Shown piece after piece: positions 35,960 to 45,866 of a DNA stretch of 64,000 bases. The notes under the pieces were generated by a model. The model saw only the letters and a program-made list of their open reading frames with translations. It was not told where the DNA came from and did not search any database. Source of the stretch: Agrobacterium rubi TR3 = NBRC 13261 (GTDB taxonomy: Bacteria > Pseudomonadota > Alphaproteobacteria > Rhizobiales > Rhizobiaceae). A program made the position numbers and the translations under genes. Numbering within the stretch: position 1 is the stretch's first letter; every line of letters starts with the position of its first letter. Location: contig NZ_BBJU01000012.1 in the NCBI RefSeq assembly GCF_000739935.1, positions 1 through 64,000 on the forward strand, read 5' to 3'.

Positions 35960-38476
35960 ATGATCATCGATAATTTGTTGGCGCGGTTTAAGATACAAAC
36001 CAAGGTCATCGTGTTCATCGCACCATTCGTGGCAAGTATTCTTGCCGTCGGTCTGTCGGGACTATACGCATCCAACCTGCTGCAAAGCCGCATGGATGTT
36101 TCCAACACCATCCTGCAATCCTTGACCGGGTTCAAGGAAGTCTATGGCGGGATGACATCGTTTCTCAGCAATACCAATGACGACACACGCGCCGCGCTGC
36201 ACCGCCAGCTGGCCGAACAGGCCAATTTTCTGCGCGCGACCGAAGACGGCAATTCCGCAGAGATAAAAGACGCCATCGATCGCACGAAAAATATCGACAA
36301 GCAGGTCGATGAATTGTGGACCAGCCATAATCAGGAACAGGCCCTGCGCGCCGGTATGAGCGCGGACCTTGGCACCATCACCCGCGAATTGAACGGCCTG
36401 CTGGCCAACGCCACCAACACCAGAAGCACGTTGCAGACCGACGAGGCGAAAGCCAAGCTGCTTTTGCGCGAAGCGGACAAGTTGAACCGCGGCGCCAATG
36501 TCATCGCGACCGTCGTCACCGATTTCAACAAGGCGACCGCGCCCGAAGACAAGACAGCTGTCGTGAAAGCTGCCATCGGCACGCTGGAAAGCACCGTCAA
36601 GGAACTGGTCGCCATCGCGACCGTCGATCAGAAGATGATCTTCGAGCAGATGGCCGACGGCGTGGCACAAATCCGTGGACAGCTGGATATCGGCATCGTC
36701 AATGACAGCACGGTTGGCACCATCGACCGCGTGGTCAACCTCATGCGTCCCGCCACCATCCGCCTTCAGGGATTTGCCAGCGTCAAATCGCGCCAGGCAA
36801 CGGAAGTATTCGGCAAGCTGGATCAACCCATCGAACAGGCAACGGCATTTCTCGCAACGGCCCGCCAGATTGCAGACGATGCCAAGAACCTCGAGCTTGA
36901 AATGGCAGGCTATGTGGCGTCGCCGAACAAGGCATCGCTCGAGAAATTCCGCGACGCTGCATTTCGCCTGAATGTTTCCACCGGCGAAATGACCGTCGAC
37001 ACCAAGATGTCTGAAGCCACGCGCAACAGTGCCAAGGCAATCGATGCTCTGGCCACCAAGCTGGACGCTTCTGCGACTGCCCTTCTGGCGATCTCGCAGC
37101 AGCGCAAGGTGGCCTTCAGCATGGCGGAAGAGGAAATCCGCAGCGTCTGGGCCAGCTTGACGGCCTTTGCCGAAAAGCAACGCACCGCAGCGGATACCGA
37201 GCGCAGCAAGGCCAATGATATCTCGCTGTCTGCTATGGTCATTGGCGTGCTCGTTGCGATTTTCGCTGGCATCGGTCTGGTGATGACTTTCAAGGGACCG
37301 ATCCTCGGCATCGTCAGCGCCATGAAGCGTCTGGCCAAGGGCGAGATCGACATTCCGCTCAACGGCAAGAATCGTCATGACGAAATCGGTGACATGGCGC
37401 GTGCGCTTGAAGTCTTTAAGGAAAATGCCGAAGAGCGCATTCGTCTCGAAGCGGCAACGCAGGAACAGCGCGCATCCGCCGAGGCCCAGCGCCATTCCAA
37501 CGACAGCGAGCGCAAGGAACTCGACCGCCAGATCCAGTTTGCCGTCAGCGCGCTTGCCGGTGGCCTGGAGCGGCTGTCTGCCGGCGATATCTCCACCACG
37601 ATCGACACACCGTTCAATGACCGTCTGGAGCAGCTTCGCATCGACTTCAACCGCTCGATGCTGCGGTTGCGCGAAACGATTGGCGGCATTCGCGAAAATG
37701 TCGGTGCCATCAGGGACAATGCGCAGCAAATGTCGACATCCTCCGTCGACCTTTCCCGCCGCACAGAACGTCAGGCTGCATCGCTTGAAGAAACGGCAGC
37801 GGCCGTGGACGAGGTCAACTCCAACATGCGCAACGCAGTGGACCGCGCGCGTGAGGCCAACACCATCGTCGACAAGACCCGCCGCAACACCGAGGACTCG
37901 CTCGTTATCGTTCGCAATGCGGTATCGGCCATGCAGCGGATCGAAAAAGCGTCCCAGACCATCGGTAACATCACCGAGGTGATCGATTCTATCTCGTTCC
38001 AGACCAACCTGCTTGCGCTTAATGCCGGTGTCGAAGCCGCACGTGCGGGTGAAGCAGGCAAGGGCTTTGCCGTGGTTGCGCATGAGGTTCGCGAATTGGC
38101 GCAGCGGTCCGCCGCTGCCGCCAAGGAAATCCGCGAGCTGATTGCCGTGTCCACCAAGGAAGTCGCTGCAGGCTCCAGCCTGGTGACACAGACAGGCGAT
38201 GCGCTGGCCCAGATCGGCACGCAGATCGCCGATGTCAGCGCCCATGTCGAGCAGATTACCCAGGCCACACAGGACCAGTCTGTTGCCATGCAGCAGATCA
38301 ACAGTTCCGTTGGCGAAGTTGACTTGCTGACCCAACAGAATGCGGCGATGGTGGAAGAAACGAGTGCTGCCAGCGAACAGCTGAATGAGGAAACTGATCA
38401 GTTGTTGAGCCTGCTGGAACAGTTCCGTCTGGCGACAGCCCAGAGCACACGTCGGGATCAACGCGTCGCGGCATAA
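35960..38476 (+). CDS. Methyl-accepting chemotaxis protein
   Basis: 838 residues from ATG 35960 (GGGGAAAG upstream); a 25-residue longer reading from 35885 is less likely. Order: TM1 (about 15-40), long periplasmic helical region, TM2 (about 418-442, ending near FKGPILG), HAMP (about 445-500, with a second HAMP-like segment ALAGGLERLSAGDISTTI), then the signalling domain with ETAAAVDEVNSNM, NLLALNAGVEAARAGEAGKGFAVVAHEVRELAQRSAAAAKEI-type hairpin tip (partly: NLLALNAGVEAARAGE) and a C-terminal coiled coil. The ligand is unknown. Strong terminator at 38502-38529. Confidence 0.95.
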   Translation: MIIDNLLARFKIQTKVIVFIAPFVASILAVGLSGLYASNLLQSRMDVSNTILQSLTGFKEVYGGMTSFLSNTNDDTRAALHRQLAEQANFLRATEDGNSAEIKDAIDRTKNIDKQVDELWTSHNQEQALRAGMSADLGTITRELNGLLANATNTRSTLQTDEAKAKLLLREADKLNRGANVIATVVTDFNKATAPEDKTAVVKAAIGTLESTVKELVAIATVDQKMIFEQMADGVAQIRGQLDIGIVNDSTVGTIDRVVNLMRPATIRLQGFASVKSRQATEVFGKLDQPIEQATAFLATARQIADDAKNLELEMAGYVASPNKASLEKFRDAAFRLNVSTGEMTVDTKMSEATRNSAKAIDALATKLDASATALLAISQQRKVAFSMAEEEIRSVWASLTAFAEKQRTAADTERSKANDISLSAMVIGVLVAIFAGIGLVMTFKGPILGIVSAMKRLAKGEIDIPLNGKNRHDEIGDMARALEVFKENAEERIRLEAATQEQRASAEAQRHSNDSERKELDRQIQFAVSALAGGLERLSAGDISTTIDTPFNDRLEQLRIDFNRSMLRLRETIGGIRENVGAIRDNAQQMSTSSVDLSRRTERQAASLEETAAAVDEVNSNMRNAVDRAREANTIVDKTRRNTEDSLVIVRNAVSAMQRIEKASQTIGNITEVIDSISFQTNLLALNAGVEAARAGEAGKGFAVVAHEVRELAQRSAAAAKEIRELIAVSTKEVAAGSSLVTQTGDALAQIGTQIADVSAHVEQITQATQDQSVAMQQINSSVGEVDLLTQQNAAMVEETSAASEQLNEETDQLLSLLEQFRLATAQSTRRDQRVAA

Positions 38477-38501
38477 CGCCAAACGGCTGAACCATTGATT
38501 G

Positions 38502-38541
38502 AACGCGCGGACGGTTTCGTCCGCGCGTTTTTTGTTTTTTT
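38502..38541 (+). terminator. Strong Rho-independent terminator
   Basis: 12-bp perfect stem AACGCGCGGACG (38502-38513) and CGTCCGCGCGTT (38518-38529), GTTT loop, then TTTTGTTTTTTTG. Confidence 0.93.
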
Positions 38542-38717
38542 GCTGGTTTTCGATGGTCACCGGCAGCTCGCGGAAAGTTCAACGCGGTTTTTGCGATCAT
38601 TTCCTGGTCGTAAAGATTGGATTCAGCCTTTTTTGATAATTTGTCGTTAGTCATACTTTTTCATGGTCCAGGGTGTCGCTTACCGCGTCTGCCCGCTTGT
38701 TTTGCGTACGGGTTCTC

Positions 38718-39791
38718 ATGCATCGATCGACAGTGCCAGCTTTTGTTCTAGCCTGCCTATCCCTCACGGCCTGTACATCCAGTACCGGTCCTGAAGGGTT
38801 GATGGCGGGGATTCCGTCCAAGGAAACCACCAGTTCCGTGACACCTTCCGCGCCCGTGCCGCAGGCCAGCGTCGGGCAATCGCAAGCACCACTTCGTGCC
38901 GAACCGTCCCAGAAGGTTCTAGCCTGGGGTGGGCCGGTGCCTGCCGAATCTCCCGCCTTCGCAGCCGTAGATCATCAGTCTGCTATGCCTGCCATGAACA
39001 GGCCGATGGCGCCGCAAGCGGGTGTCATCTCGCCCAGTGAGCGCCCGGTACAGATGGCGATGGCCGCTGCCCCTGCCATGAATGCGGGACCTGCGGTGCG
39101 TTCGCGCATCTTCCGCTCCAATTTCAGCGATGCAAAACCGATCAATTTCGGCAGCGTCACACCCCGGCATTTCCCGGTTCACGGCGTGGATGTCTCCCGC
39201 TGGCAGGCCAATATCGATTGGGAACGCTTGAGATCACGCGGTGCCAACTTCGCCTTCATCAAGGCGACCGATGGCGGCGATCATCTGGACCCGATGTTCA
39301 AGACCAACTGGAACCGCGCCAAGGCCGCAGGCGTCAAACGCGGTGCCTACCACTTCTTCTACTGGTGCCGCGCTGCAAGCCACCAGGCAGAATGGTTCAT
39401 TCGCAACGTGCCGCGTGACCCGGATGCGCTACCGCCGGTGATCGACGTGGAATATAACGGCGAATCCAGCTGCAAGATGCGCCTGCCGCGCGCCAAGGTG
39501 CTGGAAAAGATGCAAGTGTTCATGGACATGCTGGAGCGCCATTACGGCAAGCGCCCAATCATCTACACGGCCCCGGATTTCTACAAAGACCATCTTTCAG
39601 GTGAGTTCCAGAACTATCCTTTCTGGCTGCGGGCCGTGGCCCAGCATCCATCCAAGGTCTATCCAGACCGCAAATGGCTGTTCTGGCAATATTCCGGCTC
39701 TGGCCTGTCGCATGGCGTGGACGGCAAGATCGACCTCAACGTGTTCAGCGGCAGCGAAGAAGCTTGGCAGCGCTGGTCGTCGCGCGGATAA
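38718..39791 (+). CDS. GH25-family muramidase lipoprotein
   Basis: 357 residues from ATG 38718; a GTG at 38673 would add 15 residues. A lipobox LTACTSS ends the signal, so the protein is lipid-anchored. The glycoside hydrolase 25 domain fills about residues 155-350: the N-terminal strand GVDVSRWQANIDW carries a catalytic Asp, and PVIDVEYNG carries the acid pair. GH25 enzymes cut the beta-1,4 link between MurNAc and GlcNAc. A low-complexity Ala/Pro region separates lipid anchor and domain. Could act on the cell's own wall. Confidence 0.85.
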   Translation: MHRSTVPAFVLACLSLTACTSSTGPEGLMAGIPSKETTSSVTPSAPVPQASVGQSQAPLRAEPSQKVLAWGGPVPAESPAFAAVDHQSAMPAMNRPMAPQAGVISPSERPVQMAMAAAPAMNAGPAVRSRIFRSNFSDAKPINFGSVTPRHFPVHGVDVSRWQANIDWERLRSRGANFAFIKATDGGDHLDPMFKTNWNRAKAAGVKRGAYHFFYWCRAASHQAEWFIRNVPRDPDALPPVIDVEYNGESSCKMRLPRAKVLEKMQVFMDMLERHYGKRPIIYTAPDFYKDHLSGEFQNYPFWLRAVAQHPSKVYPDRKWLFWQYSGSGLSHGVDGKIDLNVFSGSEEAWQRWSSRG

Positions 39792-39799
39792 TCGGCGGA

Positions 39800-40663
39800 C
39801 TATTTCGAAAACCTCTTGGCGCCCGCCACGCAGGCAACGACACCCAGTGTGACGACCAGCATCGCCACACTGACCGGCTCGCCCAGAAGCGTGGCGGCCA
39901 GCACGAGCCCGAAGAAGGGTTGCAGCAATTGCAACTGCCCAACAGCGGCAATGCCGCCCAGCGCCAGCCCGCGATACCAGAAGATGAAGCCAATCAGCAT
40001 GCTGAGCAGCGACACGTAAAACAGCCCGCCCCAGGCCGCGGTCGAAATGCCACCCACGGATGTCGGCATGGTGAAGAGGGCCAGTGGCAGCATAACGGGC
40101 AGCGACAGAACCAGCGCCCAGGAAATGACCTGCCAGCCGCCCAGCCGCCGCGACAGAGTGGCACCTTCCGCATAGCCCAGCCCGCAAACGGCAATGGCAC
40201 CCAGCATCAGGAGATCGCCACTGAGCGAGGCCTCGCCATCCTGGGTTAGCGCGAACCCGGCAACCAGGCTGCTGCCGAGGCAGGAAAACAACCAGAACGC
40301 CGGTCGAGGCCGCTCGCCGCCACGCAGCACCGCAAAGATGGCGGTGGCCAGCGGCAACAAGCCGATGAAGACGATGGAGTGGGCCGAGGTGATGTGCTTG
40401 AGCGCAAGAGCCGTCAAAAGCGGAAACCCGACGACGACACCCAGCGCAACGATGGCCAGCGGCACGATATCACCGCGCGCCGGGCGTTTCTGTTGGAAGG
40501 CCGACAGCAAAACAAGCGCGAGCAGGCCTGCAATACTGGCGCGGGCGAGCGTCAGAAACGCGGGATCGAAACCTGTGACCGCTATGCGCGTGGCGGGCAG
40601 CGATCCGCTGAAAATGACGACGCCAATAAATCCGCTCCACCAGCCACTCGATGTCTTGTCCAT
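39800..40663 (-). CDS. EamA/DMT-superfamily exporter
   Basis: 287 residues, about ten hydrophobic helices with the two EamA repeats (residues 10-140 and 150-280), typical of drug/metabolite transporters. Starts at ATG 40663. It is divergent from a MocR-type regulator, a frequent pairing in which the regulator controls the exporter. Substrate unknown; possibly an amino acid or pyridoxal-like compound. Confidence 0.87.
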   Translation of the reverse strand: MDKTSSGWWSGFIGVVIFSGSLPATRIAVTGFDPAFLTLARASIAGLLALVLLSAFQQKRPARGDIVPLAIVALGVVVGFPLLTALALKHITSAHSIVFIGLLPLATAIFAVLRGGERPRPAFWLFSCLGSSLVAGFALTQDGEASLSGDLLMLGAIAVCGLGYAEGATLSRRLGGWQVISWALVLSLPVMLPLALFTMPTSVGGISTAAWGGLFYVSLLSMLIGFIFWYRGLALGGIAAVGQLQLLQPFFGLVLAATLLGEPVSVAMLVVTLGVVACVAGAKRFSK

Positions 40664-40727
40664 TGCATCACTCCATTGTCTCAGAGCTATGCTCCTAAGC
40701 GTGTGGCAAGGCCAGAAACAATAAGGT

Positions 40728-40745
40728 ACAGTTTGTAGAAACTGT
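40728..40745. promoter_or_regulatory. Candidate MocR operator
   Basis: ACAGTTT (40728-40734) and AAACTGT (40739-40745) form a perfect dyad with a 4-nt gap, in the 104-nt region between the divergent EamA and MocR genes. A partial half-site AACTGTTATAG continues to the right. Confidence 0.45.
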
Positions 40746-40767
40746 TATAGTTCTGGGAGCGGTACGG

Positions 40768-42186
40768 ATGGATGGATTTGCGTTTGATACCCATGGCTCC
40801 GCGTCCCGCATCGAGACGGTGATGGGCGAGATTAAACGCCGTATTGCGGCCCGCAGCCTGACACCTGGCGCAAAGCTTCCCTCGGTACGCGGCTTTGCCA
40901 AGGTGATGCGGGTTTCCACCTCGACCGTGGTTGAGGCCTATGAAAGATTGGTGGCGGAAGGCGCGATCCGCTCGCGCCCCGGCTCGGGGTTTTATGTCGC
41001 AAGCACACTTGCGCCCCTGTCTCTCTCCGAGATTGGCCCGAAACTCGACCGTGCCATCGATCCCTTCTGGGTCTCGCGATTGGCACTGGATGGCAAGGCT
41101 GACATGGCCAAGCCAGGCTGCGGCTGGATGCCTGCGTCCTGGATGCCGCAGGAGGTGTTGCGCCGCGCCATGCGCACTGTCTCGCGTGGAGATGCGCAGC
41201 ATTTGAGCGAATACAGCACACCGCTCGGGCTGTTGCCCATGCGGCAGTTGCTGTCGCGGCGCCTGGCAGAACAGGGTGTGCATGCCGGTGCCGAACAGAT
41301 CATGCTGGTCGATTCCGGTACGCAAGCCATCGATCTTCTATGCCGCTTCCTGCTGGAGCCGGGGCAGACCGTGCTGGTGGACGACCCCTGCTATTTCAAT
41401 TTCCATGCGCTGCTGCGTGCACATCGCGTGAACGTCGTTGGCGTTCCCTATACGCCGACCGGGCCTGATGTCGCCCTGTTCGAGCAGGCGCTGAGCGAGC
41501 ACAGGCCGCGGCTCTACATCACAAATTCTGCAATCCACAATCCGACCGGTGCGGCTTTATCCCCTTTCACCGCGCACCGGGTGCTGATGCTGGCGGAACC
41601 TGCCAATCTCACCATCATCGAAGACGACATTTTCGCTGATTTCGAAGAACAGAAGGCGCCGCGTCTGGCCAGTTTCGATGGTCTGAACCGAGTGGTGCAG
41701 ATCGGCAGTTTTTCCAAGACCCTGTCGGCGTCCATGCGCTGCGGCTACATCGTCCCGCCCAAAGACTGGATCGAGCCGCTGACGGACTTGAAAATTGCGG
41801 CACACTTTTCCGGCAGCCAACTCTGCGAGGCACTGGTCTACTCTGCGCTGAAGGACGGTCACTACCGCCGCCATATGGATGCGCTCAAAGCCAGATTATC
41901 GCGGGTGCGGATCGAGACGATCGCGAAATTGGGCACGCTTGGCATCACGCCCTGGATCGAGCCACAGGCGGGCCTTTTTCTGTGGTGCACCTTGCCGGCC
42001 GGTGTCGATGCGGCAGCGGTTGCGCGCCATGCACTGGCGAAACATATCGTGCTCGCACCGGGGCAAATCTTCAGCCAATCAACAGATGCTGGGCGTTATA
42101 TGCGCTTCAATGTTTCGCAGTGCGAAGGGGCAGATTTGTTCGAAATCCTCCAGCAAGCGCTGATATCTGCACAAACGAACTCATAA
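40768..42186 (+). CDS. MocR-family regulator (GntR helix-turn-helix fused to aminotransferase domain)
   Basis: 472 residues. The N-terminal GntR domain (about 10-80) has LPSVRGFAKVMRVSTSTVVEAYERL and ends RSRPGSGFYV. The aminotransferase-like half (from about 110) has the PLP lysine at 317 (QIGSFSKTLSASMRCGYIV), with ITNSAIHNPTG for PLP binding. Family members PdxR, GabR and others sense PLP-bound amino compounds. Divergent from an EamA exporter, with a likely operator in between. Confidence 0.9.
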   Translation: MDGFAFDTHGSASRIETVMGEIKRRIAARSLTPGAKLPSVRGFAKVMRVSTSTVVEAYERLVAEGAIRSRPGSGFYVASTLAPLSLSEIGPKLDRAIDPFWVSRLALDGKADMAKPGCGWMPASWMPQEVLRRAMRTVSRGDAQHLSEYSTPLGLLPMRQLLSRRLAEQGVHAGAEQIMLVDSGTQAIDLLCRFLLEPGQTVLVDDPCYFNFHALLRAHRVNVVGVPYTPTGPDVALFEQALSEHRPRLYITNSAIHNPTGAALSPFTAHRVLMLAEPANLTIIEDDIFADFEEQKAPRLASFDGLNRVVQIGSFSKTLSASMRCGYIVPPKDWIEPLTDLKIAAHFSGSQLCEALVYSALKDGHYRRHMDALKARLSRVRIETIAKLGTLGITPWIEPQAGLFLWCTLPAGVDAAAVARHALAKHIVLAPGQIFSQSTDAGRYMRFNVSQCEGADLFEILQQALISAQTNS

Positions 42187-42268
42187 ACTGAATATTACAG
42201 TTTTCTTACATGTCTGGAACCAAACGCGTATTCTTGCATTTTCTCCGCATAGTAGAGGAGAAAAGACC

Positions 42269-42583
42269 ATGACATTCGATCCAAACCTGCCACGCGATCC
42301 AAACCTGCGTCCTGATCGCCCCGAACTGCGCACAACGCCTGAAGCCGCACGCAAGTCGCCCGGCTGGGCACCATGGCTTGCCGTCATCGCCGTCCTTCTG
42401 GTCGGCGGCTTCATCTGGATGCAGATGAGCGCTCCATCGGCGACAGACCCAACGACGACCTCGTCGACGACACCGCCAGCAGTGAGCGACCAGGCCCCGG
42501 CACCAGCGCCGATGACACCGGCTGCGCCAACCGACACAACACCTGCTTCGCCCAACACAGGCGGCACGCAGACACAGCCATAA
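42269..42583 (+). CDS. Hypothetical single-pass membrane protein, Thr/Pro/Ala-rich tail
   Basis: 104 residues. An N-terminal charged segment (about 1-34), one membrane helix (WAPWLAVIAVLLVGGFIWM) and a long tail of Pro, Thr and Ala (residues about 55-104), low in charge. Looks like an anchored protein with a disordered extracytoplasmic tail. No known family. A strong terminator follows at 42610-42640. Confidence 0.75.
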   Translation: MTFDPNLPRDPNLRPDRPELRTTPEAARKSPGWAPWLAVIAVLLVGGFIWMQMSAPSATDPTTTSSTTPPAVSDQAPAPAPMTPAAPTDTTPASPNTGGTQTQP

Positions 42584-42609
42584 GCGCTAAGCTCGCTATG
42601 TAAATTAGG

Positions 42610-42640
42610 AACCGCTTGCCTTCGGGCAGGCGGTTTTTTG
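42610..42640 (+). terminator. Rho-independent terminator
   Basis: AACCGCTTGCC and GGCAGGCGGTT pair over 11 bp (one G-T), TTCG loop, then TTTTTTG. Confidence 0.9.
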
Positions 42641-42647
42641 TTTGAGA

Positions 42648-42947
42648 TCAGAAGCCTTGGAAGAGGAAGTCTGTTGCAGCAACGATATCGTCGCGTCGAT
42701 TGGAAAGGTCGGCTACGAAATCTCCAATTTCCTGAATCGGGACCGCCACCATTCTTTGGGTCGCCATCACGAAAACCTCGCCCCTAATCGTAAAGCGAGG
42801 ACTGAGTTTCGCCAATGACCATGTGAGCTGATCGGCAGGATAGAGCGGTGCAACAACACGCGTTTTCAAGTCGTCCAGGATATCTGCTTGAAGATCCAGC
42901 AACAAAATATGGCCGCCGACCATTCTGTAGACACAGAACCGCGCCAT
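42648..42947 (-). CDS. ccdB: CcdB-family toxin (DNA gyrase inhibitor)
   Basis: 99 residues. The CcdB fold is recognised by the N-terminal ARFCVYRMVGGHILLLDLQADILDDL and the ending TDFLFQGF, which matches the toxin's C-terminal active region. CcdB poisons DNA gyrase when its antitoxin is degraded. The start overlaps the ccdA stop by one base (TAATG). A chromosomal copy of a plasmid-type module. Confidence 0.85.
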   Translation of the reverse strand: MARFCVYRMVGGHILLLDLQADILDDLKTRVVAPLYPADQLTWSLAKLSPRFTIRGEVFVMATQRMVAVPIQEIGDFVADLSNRRDDIVAATDFLFQGF

Positions 42948-43177
42948 TAGAACTTGCGGTATTGGGCTAGCGGCAGACCGTGTTTCTCGACATATTCGTT
43001 TTCAAGTCGGATAGCCTCGGCATTCTCCAACCGCCATAAGCGTTCACGTTCTGCTTTGATGGCGTGGGTGATGCCCTCTTCGGCTGCGCGGGAAATGTTG
43101 ATCTTCAGTTCGCGTGCCTGTTCCACAAGGACACTGTCCAAGGAAAGATTAGCGGCTTTTCTTGCTGTCGATGCCAT
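42947..43177 (-). CDS. ccdA: CcdA-family antitoxin
   Basis: 76 residues from ATG 43177, GGAGG 5 nt upstream. A ribbon-helix-helix-type DNA-binding N terminus (KAANLSLDSVLVEQARELKINIS) and an unstructured C-terminal part (ENEYVEKHGLPLAQYRKF) that would bind CcdB. The longer reading from 43222 lacks a ribosome site. Forms the operon ccdA-ccdB. Confidence 0.83.
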   Translation of the reverse strand: MASTARKAANLSLDSVLVEQARELKINISRAAEEGITHAIKAERERLWRLENAEAIRLENEYVEKHGLPLAQYRKF

Positions 43178-43232
43178 GACAACCTCCGACGTTGATGCGC
43201 ATAGTCTATACGCATCAAGCATGAAGGCAAGA

Positions 43233-45059
43233 TCAATCGTCGCTCATCTTCAGCGCTGCGATGAACGCTTCCTGGGGGATGTCCACCTTGCCGAACTGAC
43301 GCATGCGCTTCTTGCCTTCCTTCTGCTTGTCCAGAAGTTTGCGCTTACGTGTCGCGTCGCCGCCGTAGCATTTCGCGGTTACGTCCTTGCGCATGGCAGA
43401 GATCGTCTCACGCGCAATGACGTTGCCACCAATAGCAGCCTGAATGGGGATCTTGAACATGTGGCGCGGGATGAGGTCTTTCAGCTTTTCGCACATGTCG
43501 CGGCCACGCTTGTCGGCGGCGGTGCGGTGCACGAGCATGGAAAGTGCATCCACCGGCTCGCCATTGACCATGATCGACATCTTCACGAGATTGCCTTCGC
43601 GGTAACCATCAAGATGGTAATCGAACGAGGCGTAACCCTTGGAGATGGACTTCAGGCGGTCGTAGAAATCGAACACGACTTCGTTGAGCGGCAGCTCATA
43701 GGTGAGCATGGCGCGCTTGCCGACATAGGTCAGTTCGGTCTGAACACCGCGACGGTCCTGACACAGTTTCAGGATACCGCCGAGATAATCGTCAGGCGTC
43801 AGGATGGTCGCCTTGATCCATGGCTCGCGTATCTCGGAAATCTTGACGACGTCGGGCATATCCGCCGGGTTGTGCAGTTCGCGCTCGGACCCGTCGGTCA
43901 TCGTCAACTGATAGACCACCGAAGGGGCGGTTGCGATGAGGTCGAGATCGAATTCACGCTCGAGGCGCTCCTGAATGATTTCCAGATGCAGCAGGCCGAG
44001 GAAGCCGCAGCGGAAACCAAAGCCGAGAGCTGCGGACGATTCCATTTCGAACGAGAAGGACGCATCGTTGAGGCGCAGCTTGCCCATGGCGGCGCGCAAA
44101 TCCTCGAAATCGGCAGCGTCGACCGGGAACAGGCCGCAGAACACCACGGGCTGGGCGGGCTTGAAGCCGGGCAGAGCCTGCGCGGTGGGGCGCTTGTCTT
44201 CGGTGATGGTATCACCGACGCGGGTATCGGCCACTTCCTTGATCGAACCGGTGATGAAACCGATTTCGCCTGGGCCGAGGCTATCGACAGCCACCATCTT
44301 AGGGGTCAGAACGCCAACGCGCTCCACCTGATATTTCGCATCTGTGCCCATCATGCGGATGGTCTGGCCCTTGGTCAGCACGCCATCGAGCACGCGCACC
44401 AGAACCATGACGCCGAGATAGGTATCGTACCAGCTATCGACCAGAAGCGCTTTCAAGGGACCCTTTTCACCAAGCTCGCTTTTCGGCGGCGGCAACTGGT
44501 GGACGATGGCTTCCAAAACGTCGGGAATGCCAAGGCCTGTCTTGGCCGAAATCAGCACGGCCTGTGACGCATCGATGCCGATGACTTCCTCGATCTGTTC
44601 GCGAATGCGATCCGGTTCGGCGGCAGGAAGGTCGATCTTGTTCAGGACGGTGACGATCTCATGGTCGTTATCGATGGCCTGATAAACGTTTGCCAGTGTC
44701 TGCGCTTCCACGCCCTGGGATGCATCCACCACCAGAAGCGAACCTTCGCAGGCCGAGAGCGAGCGCGAGACTTCATAAGCGAAGTCGACATGGCCGGGGG
44801 TGTCGATGAGGTTCAGCACATAGATTTCGCCGTTATTCGCCTTGTAGTGTAGGCGCACGGTCTGTGCCTTGATGGTGATGCCGCGTTCGCGCTCGATATC
44901 CATATTGTCGAGCACCTGCTCGGACATGTCGCGCTCGGCAAGGCCGCCCGTCGACTGGATCAACCGGTCGGCAAGGGTGGATTTGCCGTGATCGATATGG
45001 GCAACGATGGAGAAGTTGCGGATATGGTCAAGGGGCGTGCGGGTCGAATGTGTGCTCAT
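43233..45059 (-). CDS. lepA: Elongation factor 4 (LepA) GTPase
   Basis: 608 residues. G motifs: [10 protein letters not shown] (P-loop), [10 protein letters not shown] (switch I/G2), DTPGHVDF (G3) and LNKIDLP (G4). The C-terminal domain ([11 protein letters not shown] and the Lys/Arg-rich end [14 protein letters not shown]) matches LepA. It back-translocates or remodels stalled ribosomes. Starts at ATG 45059. It is divergent from the XRE-cupin gene, 211 nt away. Confidence 0.98.
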   Translation of the reverse strand: MSTHSTRTPLDHIRNFSIVAHIDHGKSTLADRLIQSTGGLAERDMSEQVLDNMDIERERGITIKAQTVRLHYKANNGEIYVLNLIDTPGHVDFAYEVSRSLSACEGSLLVVDASQGVEAQTLANVYQAIDNDHEIVTVLNKIDLPAAEPDRIREQIEEVIGIDASQAVLISAKTGLGIPDVLEAIVHQLPPPKSELGEKGPLKALLVDSWYDTYLGVMVLVRVLDGVLTKGQTIRMMGTDAKYQVERVGVLTPKMVAVDSLGPGEIGFITGSIKEVADTRVGDTITEDKRPTAQALPGFKPAQPVVFCGLFPVDAADFEDLRAAMGKLRLNDASFSFEMESSAALGFGFRCGFLGLLHLEIIQERLEREFDLDLIATAPSVVYQLTMTDGSERELHNPADMPDVVKISEIREPWIKATILTPDDYLGGILKLCQDRRGVQTELTYVGKRAMLTYELPLNEVVFDFYDRLKSISKGYASFDYHLDGYREGNLVKMSIMVNGEPVDALSMLVHRTAADKRGRDMCEKLKDLIPRHMFKIPIQAAIGGNVIARETISAMRKDVTAKCYGGDATRKRKLLDKQKEGKKRMRQFGKVDIPQEAFIAALKMSDD

Positions 45060-45225
45060 GCTTCGCGCTATAGCAGGGGCTCTTGCGCTGGAAAAGCAGG
45101 AATTTGGTGAAAAGCCTTTTAAGTTGGGCTTTTTTCCACCGGCAACCGACGGGATGCGGCGATGGAATGAAGAGGATCATAAACTCCCTTGACCGATTTC
45201 GACGTTCCAAAACGCACATTCCATT

Positions 45226-45248
45226 ATCATGGATATTGACTCCATCAT
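45226..45248. promoter_or_regulatory. Candidate operator of the XRE-cupin gene
   Basis: ATCATGGA (45226-45233) and TCCATCAT (45241-45248) form a dyad with a 7-nt gap and one mismatch; ATGGA/TCCAT is exact. It is 22 nt before the ATG. XRE-cupin regulators usually bind their own promoter. Confidence 0.35.
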
Positions 45249-45270
45249 ATGAGATAAATATTCTCCGATA

Positions 45271-45849
45271 ATGGAAAACGGAACCGACACTTTCGAACGC
45301 TCTATCGCAGAACGCATCAAACATCTGCGAACACAAGGCACCCTCACACTCGACCAGCTCGCCAGCGCCTCGGGCGTCAGCCGCGCCATGATCTCCCGCA
45401 TAGAACGCGGAGAAGCCAGCCCCACGGCAGCTCTTCTGGCGCGCATCTGCGCGGCCCTTGGGCTTTCGCTGTCAGGTTTCTTTGCCGAGGATGAACAGAC
45501 CACGTCACCGCTGATGCGAAAAGACGATCAACTGACCTGGAAAGACCCTGAAACCGGCTACACGCGTCGGGTCATCTCCCCACCGCGGGTGGAGTCCGAC
45601 ATCGATATCGTCGAGGTGGATTTTCCGGCCCATGCACGGGTCAGCTTCCCACCACATGCCGCAAGCCGCGGCATGACGCAATATGTCTGGCTGCTGGAGG
45701 GCACGCTTGAGATGACGACAGGTGGCGAGGTCTACCAGATGGCGCCCGGCGACTGCCTGTTCATGCCCGTTAGCGACGGACACATATTCCACAACCCGTC
45801 CGACACCGCCGCCCGCTATGCCGTGGTGCTGGATCAGCGCAAGCGCTGA
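45271..45849 (+). CDS. XRE-family regulator with C-terminal cupin domain
   Basis: 192 residues. Helix-turn-helix at about 13-66 (TLTLDQLASASGVSRAMISRIERG, partly: LASASGVSRAMISRIE); cupin at about 110-185 (GTLEMTTGGEVYQMAPGDCLFMP). Such proteins (PuuR/SutR-like) sense small metabolites. No Shine-Dalgarno precedes the ATG, so translation may be leaderless. An imperfect dyad is just upstream. It is followed 17 nt later by a GNAT gene, likely its target. Confidence 0.88.
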   Translation: MENGTDTFERSIAERIKHLRTQGTLTLDQLASASGVSRAMISRIERGEASPTAALLARICAALGLSLSGFFAEDEQTTSPLMRKDDQLTWKDPETGYTRRVISPPRVESDIDIVEVDFPAHARVSFPPHAASRGMTQYVWLLEGTLEMTTGGEVYQMAPGDCLFMPVSDGHIFHNPSDTAARYAVVLDQRKR

Positions 45850-45866
45850 CATCTCAGGAGTTTCGA

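Noticed and set aside
36062-38560. 832-codon antisense frame opposite the chemoreceptor
   Set aside because: Shadow caused by codon bias; the sense protein has clear HAMP and signalling domains.
42954-44567. 537-codon plus-strand frame opposite lepA
   Set aside because: LepA motifs on the minus strand are unmistakable.
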